In this document: positions 7,001-14,597 of the stretch, in pieces | Position numbering within the stretch: position 1 is the first letter of the stretch | Layout of the letters: each line of letters starts with the position of its first letter | Virus record (IMG/VR): IMGVR_UViG_3300018421_000178 | Location: 1 to 25,988 of that record | From: a virus | Length of the DNA: 25,988 nucleotides | Direction: 5' to 3' (one strand) | Position numbers and translations under genes: made by a program | Notes under the pieces: model-generated | The model's input: the letters and a program-made list of their open reading frames with translations, nothing else | The model's database searches: none | Told to the model about the DNA's origin: nothing

Positions 7001-9879
7001 TCATATCCAATGTCAGAAGCCTTAACTCCCAACTCTTGTGACAAAAACTCTGTAATGTTATCTCGTCCATACTTGTCAGATAGCTGCACCAACTTATTAC
7101 TTGTTGCTATCCTCTTGCTTCGTTCAAGATCGTCACCTGCATCAATAAATGATTCTCGTCTTGTAGGGCTGACATCAAACTCGGGACCAGTACGTACCTG
7201 TCCATTTATGCGCTGCATATCCAATGCCATACCCTGCTCTTGATACCCTTTCCATGTATTATTAAAATGTACCACAGGGTCTGTTCCAGCTGGAGGCTTC
7301 AATGCTTCTACCACTTTATCGGGTGCAGCATTGTGTGTACGTACAGCAGCAGTATTCAACTGCCGAACAGGTACAGGAACATCATCAGACAACTTCAAAA
7401 AGTCTGCAATCTTACTCAGTTGGTTATACTCTCCACCTTTTGTAATCATCAAACGTAGCGCATTTGCAATACCTTTTGCTTCAATCGCAAATGATGATGG
7501 AGCCTGGCCCGATGGTATCAAAGTTTGTCTAACAGCACCCTCGGGTATACCTGCCATTTGTCCTGTCAATGAACCTGTTTTGAGTCGTACACCACCCAAC
7601 ACATCCAAAGCAAACTCTTCCAATACACTGTCTTGCAAGAACTGCAACTCTTCATAAGCTAGCTTTTCTGTTGCGCCATTTGCTATCTTCTGTACTTTCT
7701 GTTGCAACTCAGCAGGTAGTTTTAATCCTGTTCGTGATTGCAATCGAAGAATCTTTTGAGCTGCTCTTGGATGAAGAACATTAGGAGACACTGTTTCAAA
7801 ATATGATCGAACTTGTGTCTCAACTTTCTGCATCGCTGCAGTCTTTCCTGTACGAGGATTGACTACATTCTTGTACGGTACAGCAACATTTTGTCCTACA
7901 TAAATGTAATCATCTGGGATGTTCTTCAAGAAGTTGTCTTTCATTACATCTGCTACTGCATTCCTTACAGCAGTATACACATGCTCAGATTGTCTTGCTA
8001 TTTGTGACAGTTCAAATATACCTGCTTCATTTAATAAGTCGTAGTTTCTTCCAAGAGATATAATCTCATCGGGTGATAACTCTGCTCCTGCCTTTTGCTT
8101 CTTCAATAAATCAAGCGCAGTATTAAATGGAGTTTTAAGTTCGTTGGGAAGACCACCCCCTATAGATTCCCATACTTTTGTATCTTCCATGATTGTTCTT
8201 GCAATAGCGCGATCAATAATCTCTGCATCTCTTTTGGGTTTTTTACCATCACGGATTCTTTCTAGTGTGTCATCTGCAACTTGCTTTGATCTTCGCAATA
8301 CTTCTCGTTCAGTTTTGCCTCCCGTTGCCAAGTCATCAAATGTTTTGTTCATGTTTTCAACAACGTCTTTCACACGCTCAACAGGAACTTCTTCTGTATA
8401 CTTAAAGATTTCATCTACAACAGGATTAGTCGGATTCGAAAACTGTTCCTTTTTAACAATACCATCTGGTCTTGTACCTCCTATTATGTCTTCTGCTTCT
8501 TTTACTGTTGCGTATTGATCTCCAATAACTTCTGCCACTTTGTTTCGAACTGTAGGACGATGGGCTTTTCCACCATTGGCCTTTATCTCTGCTGCTATGC
8601 TCTTACTGGTTTGTCCTGTCTGAACGCTGCGCAAAGCCAAGTCTTGTTCTGCACGTGCGCCCATTCTCTTGATAAGATTCTGTGGTGCTTTCAATCCTTT
8701 CATCACACCAGGTATTCCCGCAGGTGTAGCAGGTATATATATCTCTGGAGCAAAACTGTAGTAATAACTAGGCAACGTACCTGCTGTCATAAAGTATTCA
8801 AGACCACTTGCCTTATCGTCTGGAGGCAATAACTGTGCTTGTACAACATTGAATACACCTTGACCTGTAAGCATGTTGGTTAGTATCTGCCCACCTGTAC
8901 CCTCGATTTCTGTCTCTTTATATCCTGCACCTTTACGTATTTTTGCTGGAGGTGCTTCTCTTTCGCCTGTTGCAAAAAATGATATAGCTTTGTATACAGG
9001 ACTATTTCTAAAACTTTCTTGTGCTGGTCGAAGCAGTAAAGGTTCAGCAACACCGGACAACGTATTCAGCAAACGAAATCCGTAATCCACGGAACTTTCT
9101 GCAAGCACAGCAGGACTCTCGGGTGCCCTACGCACATCGACTTGTGAAAGCATTTCTTCTTCCACTTCTCTATCTATCTCAGCTAACTCTTCCTTTGTCA
9201 AAGTAGGTTCTTTCTCTTCATATACAGGAACCTCTACCTCTACACCAAATAGCCCAGCAGTACTACTTGGAGGTGCCGGACGGTATTTCTTCTCAGCTTT
9301 CTTTTGTTGGATTTTTATTCTTCTAATCTTTTGAGCTCGTCTATCATATTGCTCTATAGCTTCTTGAGTTGTTAGCTGTGTAGGCTTACGTTGTCGCTCA
9401 AACAATGCAGATGTAATCATTTCCATGTCTGTTGCTTTACGTACCTGTCCTGTCTCAGGGTCTTTGATTAACCCCTTTACAGGATCAACAATGTCGCTCA
9501 CTTGAAATGTTGTAGGCATTGTTTCAACAAACTCGCCTGTACCATATCGAGTTCTTCGAGTCTTTGCTGCCAGTTTTTGTTTGCCACGTTCAAATGCTTC
9601 TTGTGGATCTACACCTTGCTTTTCATATTCCGAAGCATAAATATATGGTACTTCTGTTCCAATACCTTCTAATGCTTCTTGTACATCAAAATACCTTTCA
9701 CGTTCTTGCACGCCAGGATCATATGGAGTCTGAACTTCTAAGGCCTGTTCATCACGTAGACGCTTACGCAAATAATCTAACTCTGCAAAGTAGTCATCAG
9801 TTTTGATTTCATCACGTCTATACTTATCTTCAAGTTCGAGCAACTCTCTACGCAAACGTTCTACATTTGTTTCGGCCAT
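4003..9879 (-). CDS. Very large internal virion / ejection protein, 1958 residues
   Basis: This gene fills almost a quarter of the window. The protein opens with a charged coiled-coil region (residues 1-47, ERLRRELLELEDKYRRDE) and is mainly helical. A fairly apolar part near residues 1330-1400 (YYLTDGARFFRRWSIARMLG ... APYLYFASLG) may touch membrane. Residues 1590-1614 (LDYGSLSQAEKKYISSWLYF...) match the 'DY..LT..EK.....PFY.F.R' segment I recall from the C-terminal domain of large phage polyvalent proteins (LPD38). By size and place it corresponds to T7 gp16-type core proteins delivered into the cell envelope with the DNA. I find no lytic transglycosylase or protease motif by eye. I see no cysteine in the whole chain. 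Specific activity unknown. Confidence 0.85.
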   Translation of the reverse strand: MAETNVERLRRELLELEDKYRRDEIKTDDYFAELDYLRKRLRDEQALEVQTPYDPGVQERERYFDVQEALEGIGTEVPYIYASEYEKQGVDPQEAFERGKQKLAAKTRRTRYGTGEFVETMPTTFQVSDIVDPVKGLIKDPETGQVRKATDMEMITSALFERQRKPTQLTTQEAIEQYDRRAQKIRRIKIQQKKAEKKYRPAPPSSTAGLFGVEVEVPVYEEKEPTLTKEELAEIDREVEEEMLSQVDVRRAPESPAVLAESSVDYGFRLLNTLSGVAEPLLLRPAQESFRNSPVYKAISFFATGEREAPPAKIRKGAGYKETEIEGTGGQILTNMLTGQGVFNVVQAQLLPPDDKASGLEYFMTAGTLPSYYYSFAPEIYIPATPAGIPGVMKGLKAPQNLIKRMGARAEQDLALRSVQTGQTSKSIAAEIKANGGKAHRPTVRNKVAEVIGDQYATVKEAEDIIGGTRPDGIVKKEQFSNPTNPVVDEIFKYTEEVPVERVKDVVENMNKTFDDLATGGKTEREVLRRSKQVADDTLERIRDGKKPKRDAEIIDRAIARTIMEDTKVWESIGGGLPNELKTPFNTALDLLKKQKAGAELSPDEIISLGRNYDLLNEAGIFELSQIARQSEHVYTAVRNAVADVMKDNFLKNIPDDYIYVGQNVAVPYKNVVNPRTGKTAAMQKVETQVRSYFETVSPNVLHPRAAQKILRLQSRTGLKLPAELQQKVQKIANGATEKLAYEELQFLQDSVLEEFALDVLGGVRLKTGSLTGQMAGIPEGAVRQTLIPSGQAPSSFAIEAKGIANALRLMITKGGEYNQLSKIADFLKLSDDVPVPVRQLNTAAVRTHNAAPDKVVEALKPPAGTDPVVHFNNTWKGYQEQGMALDMQRINGQVRTGPEFDVSPTRRESFIDAGDDLERSKRIATSNKLVQLSDKYGRDNITEFLSQELGVKASDIGYDDLIAQVDFIEANMQVAAKEIYSARTWKNMVADFFVAPSGVKPLTPRWADNIYDVIRIDKTKPYWSGNNIKPLTLETYKEVIAELRRLDPSLQNYGLRAGYKGDEVYTLPFVKQMVQTQRAMDMQVAIDDFITKSPDIFVDLERTADSALSLSNVEKISDQMTEELRITLSMANQKGLIDDDKIELMTHIIRERLFDGMAKDIWTNSSREVKKSFVQRYLDKVSKEGTPFIYDMDDWVVELYRNGHLTSQTFNKIEKDFQDIFQKMSKKFDKKGLTDEEAKIFDMVKDDLFAQGGLLASMRSQYLNNLTLRSDGVMDGLFTQQIQSLNDYFGRFGVNNDVMVDNVRRLKPRIEYLGAKNVAVIYGDTHQKMMNQMLEIIDNKKTKQFIAELEQKFANLGYSRFAIENPFKFLQYYLTDGARFFRRWSIARMLGGGLLPSLRFFSMNRMTAPYLYFASLGSGSMRAGTATRFVGQAMTMGLDPAVATLAQKMGFKSYTGFLDSNRVLFAPADEVIIRQADGAIRDMTAGELRKAMLDEGVEFSRADADFLDTQFNRLLIDSGMTVDGFARYYNHPAGLARKIFDHLDPSGKNVWSEFAKMQDTEMRRFVFMDAIKNGESIQQAAEKARRSMLDYGSLSQAEKKYISSWLYFYSFMRTMGAETINAFYRSVLGDTINPAVGLMKAQARLNRDTEDRVMSEQQKSRIFNIFTTSTEEQDYYVSGPVNPSIAMFDLMSRASLTIAHGFSNKTPEEKEWEHTFHDLMGTAFSTQAQGAAQTYATGNPFLNIVFEGMRARFEERPIPFPSELIYDAEQNGNMLELIKLYGLVPRELTPGRPLTRFPVRSETGEILYPAGTYFDFPRTDEGLASYNLYLWHRMLGLTAFGEVTSRSSALDFFNPFAYGPAAQSRYEKETRRAEMFSYRDPRIQTPEGEERLPTESVYLKSLNQQDLDARVNLMYNLYMIGLFTPTKATKRSVIMERLLRNAQNEIKSTEESLKNKR

Positions 9880-9880
9880 T

Positions 9881-11563
9881 TTATTTTCCTAATGCTTTCA
9901 ATGCTTCAAGATAATCTGGATTCTTTTGCCCATCAACTATTAAAGGATTGGACGCTCGTTGTAACGCCATAGCCCTACTGTTGTATGCTGCCAATGCTCT
10001 TAGCTGTTCTTCCGGTTTACCCTCAAACTGTGTTTCCAATCTTGACAATACAGTATCATATGATTGTCCATCTACATAAGACTTTCTTCCTTTATCAAAT
10101 GTCTCATTGAATAATGACAATCCAAACTTCTCGGGTACACCTATGTTGCGTATGTCATTGTCAGTCTTATCTGACAACTCATATGCTTTGCGTTCTGTAG
10201 CAAAATACTTCTGTTGTGCAGGACTAAACTTGCTTGCATCAAACTTTTGTTCCGGTTCTGCTATATCTGCTGCTCGAGCTCGAACTCGTTCTGTACTGGC
10301 CAACTGTGGATTCATTGTAGAAATCCTACGCTTTTGCTGCAAAATCTCATACTGTCGTTGTAATGCAAGGTCATCGAGCAACGTTTGCTCTTCTCTTGTT
10401 ACAGCCAATGGATTGTCAATCACAACTTCTTTAAGTTTGTTGTATGCGTTTATAGCCTCCGGAGAAATGTTTTCTTGTTCTTCTGCTGTAATCTCAAAGT
10501 CATTTCGTAGTGCTTCGAAAACAGGTTGTGCGGCTTGACGTAACTCTCGTCCTACTGTCGCATCTTTTGTTCCCAATAGTTCTTCATATATAGGTTCTCG
10601 TACAGGCTTACCCAATCTCCCAGGGGCAATCGGTCTTTGTATAGATCCAGCAGGTGCAACATTTCCTGTCAATGATTTATATTTTCTTTGTACTTGCTCT
10701 TCATATTTATTTGTAACATCTGTAGGAGTATATTTCTTTCCCTCTGCCAACTTACCTTGTGAAGCATTTAGACCCAAAGTTCCTGCTGGCAAATCACCAT
10801 ACAAATAATCTTCAACCAGTTTCAAATCGCTTTCATTTGCTTCGGGTGCATTAGTACGTAGATAATCCATGATTTGATGAGCAGTGTCTGCTTTACGATA
10901 TTTAATCAATACATCACTAGTAGCATCATCTCCAAGACCATTATCTGTTCTTCTTTCTGCTGCTATGTAGTTATTCAAACCTTGTGACAAACCACCTCTC
11001 TCTACTAGTTTTGTAGCAATACCATTTTGTGTTACACTCTCTCCTTGAAAATACGCAGCAAGATTGGCTAAAGGTGTTGTAAGATTATCTTTGAATAGAT
11101 TAGCAGTAAGAACACGGTCATTAGCCCAATCTCTTGAAGCTGTCATCTTTGCATCAAGGCTGGCATCAACTACTGCGCCGGCTTCTGCTGCTCTTACATC
11201 TGCCATTTGCTGTTTGTATCGTCGATCCATTTTCGCTTGCTCTGCGTCCCTCTTTTCCTTTTCCAGCTGGTATTCGTACTTTGATTTCTTCACAGCATTT
11301 CGTGTTTCTCTTGCGTGATTTTCCTTAGCTATCTTTGCATTACCCTTGATGATTCCTTGTCTAGTCTTTTCAATGTTTTTCAACATCGTATCCAACAACT
11401 TCTGATCTGTTTCCAATACTTTGATTGCGGCTTCTCGTGCTGCGGCTTCTGACTTATATGTTTCAAGTGCTTCTCGATATGCCAGTTCCATAGAACTCTT
11501 GATACGTTGTTCATTACTTTGTCGATAAGACTGAACAATCATTCTTGCTATTTCAAAAGACAT
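9881..11563 (-). CDS. Probable internal virion / ejection protein, 560 residues
   Basis: The first 130 residues are a long charged helical region (ELAYREALETYKSEAAAREA, EKEKRDAEQAKMDRRYKQQM) likely to form a coiled coil. The remainder is helical and polar with proline-rich linkers (GSIQRPIAPGRLGKPVREP) and no membrane span. No cysteine is present. It lies between two other candidate ejection proteins, in the place of T7 gp15. The start has AGGAGG 5 bases upstream and follows the previous stop directly (TAGATG). I recognise no enzymatic motif; assignment rests on composition and gene order. Confidence 0.72.
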   Translation of the reverse strand: MSFEIARMIVQSYRQSNEQRIKSSMELAYREALETYKSEAAAREAAIKVLETDQKLLDTMLKNIEKTRQGIIKGNAKIAKENHARETRNAVKKSKYEYQLEKEKRDAEQAKMDRRYKQQMADVRAAEAGAVVDASLDAKMTASRDWANDRVLTANLFKDNLTTPLANLAAYFQGESVTQNGIATKLVERGGLSQGLNNYIAAERRTDNGLGDDATSDVLIKYRKADTAHQIMDYLRTNAPEANESDLKLVEDYLYGDLPAGTLGLNASQGKLAEGKKYTPTDVTNKYEEQVQRKYKSLTGNVAPAGSIQRPIAPGRLGKPVREPIYEELLGTKDATVGRELRQAAQPVFEALRNDFEITAEEQENISPEAINAYNKLKEVVIDNPLAVTREEQTLLDDLALQRQYEILQQKRRISTMNPQLASTERVRARAADIAEPEQKFDASKFSPAQQKYFATERKAYELSDKTDNDIRNIGVPEKFGLSLFNETFDKGRKSYVDGQSYDTVLSRLETQFEGKPEEQLRALAAYNSRAMALQRASNPLIVDGQKNPDYLEALKALGK

Positions 11564-12505
11564 CTATTCCTCCTGCTTCTTTTTTCTGCGTTGAGTCCAA
11601 AAAAACTCACTTATAGGCTCAGTTATTGGCAATAGTGCATTTGATACTGTCCGATCAATACTTTGTAATCCTCCAAAAAACTTTCTTCTTAATAAAGTAA
11701 AAAATCCTGGTCTTTCTTCTTCGGGTATATTTAGTTCTTCTGCTATTTCTAACATCCGTAGTTCTATATCAGAAGGTTCTGGAGGAACATATTCAAAACC
11801 TTGTAAAGGATTAAAAGGTGCTTCCATACCCTCAACTGCTGTAACACCATCTGCACCCAAGATTGGTTTTCTTGCGCCCTCAACTGCTTGTATTCCCAAC
11901 ATATTCTGAGTACCTTGACTTGTTGCTTTTGCTGATCCTCGAAGTTCAGCTATCTGTTTGCCGTACAGTTCTTTGGCCATACCATACTCTGCTGAAGCTC
12001 CTGCTGCACCTGCTGCGGCTTCTCCAATACCACCTACTAAAGATAGTGCGGCTTGACGTTCAAGAGCCTTGGCTTGACGTTGCTGGTCTTCCAAACGCGC
12101 TTTCTCTTCTGCCTGTTGCTGTGCTACATCTGCATCACGTTGGGCAACCGCTTGTGATACTTGCGCTCGAGCTGCTTGTCCTGTATCTGCTAGGGCTTGT
12201 TGTTGTTTGAATGCTGCACCTTGTCCAATGTCAGCTATGCTTTGCGCTGCACCAAACCTTGCCATAGCCTCACGCTCTGCCGCTTGTACAGGAGTCATCG
12301 CTTGACTACGATATAGTTCACGTTCTCCCTGGGTCATACCAAGAGCATTACGTGCTTGCATACGTTCAAGTTCACGTAGCCTCTTCTGTTGCTCTGCAGT
12401 CAACTTTAAGTCTTGTGCTGCACCATATTGACCTGCTGCTGATATTCCTCCTTTCAATAGTGCTTGTCCTGCACCTGCCAACATTGCTAAAGTTAATGGA
12501 TCCAT
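11564..12505 (-). CDS. Probable internal virion / ejection protein, 313 residues
   Basis: The N-terminus is small-residue rich (LTLAMLAGAGQALLKGGISAAGQYGAA, residues 4-30 in pieces), a pattern typical of T7 gp14 and P22 gp7-like proteins that insert into the outer membrane. A Gln/Ala/Arg-rich coiled coil follows (residues about 35-155), then an Ala/Gly-rich stretch LSLVGGIGEAAAGAAGASAE (about 154-173), and a basic C-terminus RRKKKQEE. No cysteine is present. The gene starts with AGGAG 6 bases upstream of the ATG. It is the first and smallest of three consecutive ejection candidates, the usual T7 order. Confidence 0.75.
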   Translation of the reverse strand: MDPLTLAMLAGAGQALLKGGISAAGQYGAAQDLKLTAEQQKRLRELERMQARNALGMTQGERELYRSQAMTPVQAAEREAMARFGAAQSIADIGQGAAFKQQQALADTGQAARAQVSQAVAQRDADVAQQQAEEKARLEDQQRQAKALERQAALSLVGGIGEAAAGAAGASAEYGMAKELYGKQIAELRGSAKATSQGTQNMLGIQAVEGARKPILGADGVTAVEGMEAPFNPLQGFEYVPPEPSDIELRMLEIAEELNIPEEERPGFFTLLRRKFFGGLQSIDRTVSNALLPITEPISEFFWTQRRKKKQEE

Positions 12506-12514
12506 GCTTTGCTC

Positions 12515-13171
12515 CTACATGTAAAAACATTCAAGTGATACTGACCAAGATATATTCTGACACATACCTGCTGTGGATGTGTTCACCAGTCCTATATTAT
12601 AGCCTTTTATTTGTGAAGGTATATTACGAAGTATAAAACCATTTGTAATCTGTGTACCGTCAATCAACACATTATGTATACTTGTCGTTGGTTGTTCTGC
12701 AACTATATGTTCAACAGCAACACCAGCAATCGTTTCACTGTTCAAAGCTGTATACAGTATGGTTTCTCCGGTTGGACTTATAGTATCATTCTTACTTTGA
12801 TGAACCATATGCCATTGAAAAAAGATTGTACATGGACGTAATATATCAAACGTGATTGCTGAGTTTGGTACACGCAATCTTCGTGTATTATTACTCGTTC
12901 CCTCTGATAACCATCTTGAACAATATGATGTACGATTTGTAAATGCACCATTGTTTCGGCCAGCAAACGTACCACTTATATTCTCTGTCATATTGGTTGT
13001 CGTTGTATATCTTCCTTGCATAAGATGGTGTGTATCAATCCATGGCAAAGTAGTTTCCATATCATAACTATTCAACTTCTGTTGTTTGTTCTTCATCGCA
13101 TCCAGGTTGTCTCGCACATCTTCTGCATTCAATCTTTCGGAAGTCCAAGTCTTTGGAAATAATATGCTCAT
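12515..13171 (-). CDS. Tail fibre-like structural protein, 218 residues
   Basis: A short helical N-terminus (MSILFPKTWTSERLNAEDVR, then DNLDAMKNKQQ) is followed by a beta-rich body with many Thr, Ser, Asn and Ile and little charge. The 'W...ERLNAEDVRDNLD' opening is common in marine-phage virion proteins, where it appears to be a docking segment. It overlaps the upstream gene by 4 bases. Together with the two genes upstream it forms a group of three small proteins sharing this plan. Likely a tail-appendage subunit; no receptor motif can be named. Confidence 0.7.
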   Translation of the reverse strand: MSILFPKTWTSERLNAEDVRDNLDAMKNKQQKLNSYDMETTLPWIDTHHLMQGRYTTTTNMTENISGTFAGRNNGAFTNRTSYCSRWLSEGTSNNTRRLRVPNSAITFDILRPCTIFFQWHMVHQSKNDTISPTGETILYTALNSETIAGVAVEHIVAEQPTTSIHNVLIDGTQITNGFILRNIPSQIKGYNIGLVNTSTAGMCQNISWSVSLECFYM

Positions 13172-13989
13172 TTCTCCTCCATTATCATATATGCAATATT
13201 ACTCGAACCTATAGTTATTTCATGAGTATTAGCTGTAGCTGGCTGTAGTTCCCAAGCATTTGTCGCTGGAGGAGTAATAGGACTAGCATTGTAAAAGTTT
13301 TGCAGCAAACCTTTACACATTAAACGCAATCCATATATTGTATAGTTCTGATCTGCTTTATACCACCAACATCCATAAGCAGTTCGATCTCGAGGAAAAT
13401 CGTATTCTGTTGTTCCAGACTTACGATGTATGTAAACATGATTTACAAAAGTAGTTGCATATGTATTTGTAGACGTTGCACCGTAGTTGTATAAAAAAGC
13501 ATTTGTCAAATGGTCATCAAAATCACTTTGATTCGGTACTGTTTCCCAAGAACCTCCAGATGATAACTTCCATTCTAACCAAATCGCCCAAGCTGTTGCG
13601 TTAACATTTGAAGTCACAGGAGGATCAACAGCTCCTGTAATCTGATTCTCAAACTGCCAATACACTCGCAACATTTTACCTGCATCAAATGTCGTCGATA
13701 TATCCCATGTATGTACAGCAGTTGGAGCATCAAATGGAGTTGTTGTTGCAGTATTCGCTTCCACTGTAGTAGAAGAAGTATCAGTGTCATCATCTGCTGC
13801 AATCAATATAATGCTTGATTTTCCAGATGTACTTGAAAGAGAAAATGAAGGTTGCTCTATTCCCTCGTTACGAACATTGTCTCCATCCAAAGGAAACGCA
13901 TCATTTGCTTCTGTGAATACTTGATTGAGCTCGGTACTTGTAAGTTGCTCTCCACGCTTAGGAGGATTGTCATTTGTGATTCTACTCAT
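13168..13989 (-). CDS. Tail fibre-like structural protein, 273 residues
   Basis: I start at 13989 because this ATG overlaps the upstream TGA as ATGA with AGGAC upstream; the longer frame to 14040 would run 55 bases inside the preceding gene. The protein begins MSRITNDNPPKRGEQLTSTE and has LNQVFTEANDAF, a short helix resembling the LNAEDV segment of its neighbour. The body is beta-rich with a Ser/Thr/Asp low-complexity stretch (ADDDTDTSSTTVEANTATTT, about residues 64-83) and Trp/Tyr-rich strands (YGCWWYKADQNYTIYGL). Probably a virion surface or tail-appendage protein. Confidence 0.7.
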   Translation of the reverse strand: MSRITNDNPPKRGEQLTSTELNQVFTEANDAFPLDGDNVRNEGIEQPSFSLSSTSGKSSIILIAADDDTDTSSTTVEANTATTTPFDAPTAVHTWDISTTFDAGKMLRVYWQFENQITGAVDPPVTSNVNATAWAIWLEWKLSSGGSWETVPNQSDFDDHLTNAFLYNYGATSTNTYATTFVNHVYIHRKSGTTEYDFPRDRTAYGCWWYKADQNYTIYGLRLMCKGLLQNFYNASPITPPATNAWELQPATANTHEITIGSSNIAYMIMEEK

Positions 13990-14597
13990 CGCCAACGTCC
14001 TATGAATAAATGTTGCATAGCCAGTAATGTAAACAAACACTTCTGATTTTCAGTATCAGATGAAGATACAGAACGAGCCTGTACAACTGCTGTATTGGGC
14101 GCACCTGTTATAGGAAAATCACATACCATGCGAAACGTAACAATCGGATGTGGAACCTTGTATATGTTGCAAACTTCTATCCCATCAAACAACAAACGTA
14201 TACTGACAGATTTAGGATTACTCGTATAAAAAGTGTTGTTGTATATATGTGAAGAAAACTCCCAGTGCATCATACCATCTTTCATATTAGGTACATCAAT
14301 CTCATCAACTGTCACCCATCCACCATTGTAAGTATTGTATGATAGTCCTCGAAAATCTCCTAACGTTACACCTGTACTTGTGTCTACAAGTACATCCATA
14401 TCATCACGTCGAAACAATAACATAGAATGAAATGCTCGATCTTGTACAGCAGCTTTGTCAAACGTATTTACTGGCATCATCGTTCGATCAATACCACCAT
14501 TAAAAGATGACTTGTACGCATTGTATCCACGATTAAACTCTTTGTAGTCTACAATCGCATTGTCTCTTGGATATGCTTCTGTCCACTTTTTGCTCAT
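13986..14597 (-). CDS. Small beta-rich tail protein, 203 residues
   Basis: The protein begins MSKKWTEAYPRDNAIVDYKE, then FNRGYNAYKSSFNGGIDRTM, again a short N-terminal segment followed by a jelly-roll-like strand pattern (MMHWEFSSHIYNNTFYTSNP, SVSIRLLFDGIEVCNIYKV). It overlaps the nozzle gene by 4 bases (ATGA) and the next gene by 4. I do not recognise a family. Its place directly after the nozzle gene suggests a tail-tip or fibre-attachment role, by inference. Confidence 0.7.
   Translation of the reverse strand: MSKKWTEAYPRDNAIVDYKEFNRGYNAYKSSFNGGIDRTMMPVNTFDKAAVQDRAFHSMLLFRRDDMDVLVDTSTGVTLGDFRGLSYNTYNGGWVTVDEIDVPNMKDGMMHWEFSSHIYNNTFYTSNPKSVSIRLLFDGIEVCNIYKVPHPIVTFRMVCDFPITGAPNTAVVQARSVSSSDTENQKCLFTLLAMQHLFIGRWR

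Noticed and set aside
4003-9879. N4-type virion RNA polymerase in the 1958-residue protein
   Set aside because: The N4 enzyme is much larger and I could not find single-subunit polymerase motifs by eye.
13990-14040. 17-residue upstream extension of the 273-residue fibre protein
   Set aside because: It runs inside the preceding gene; the ATGA junction at 13989 matches the other junctions of this operon.
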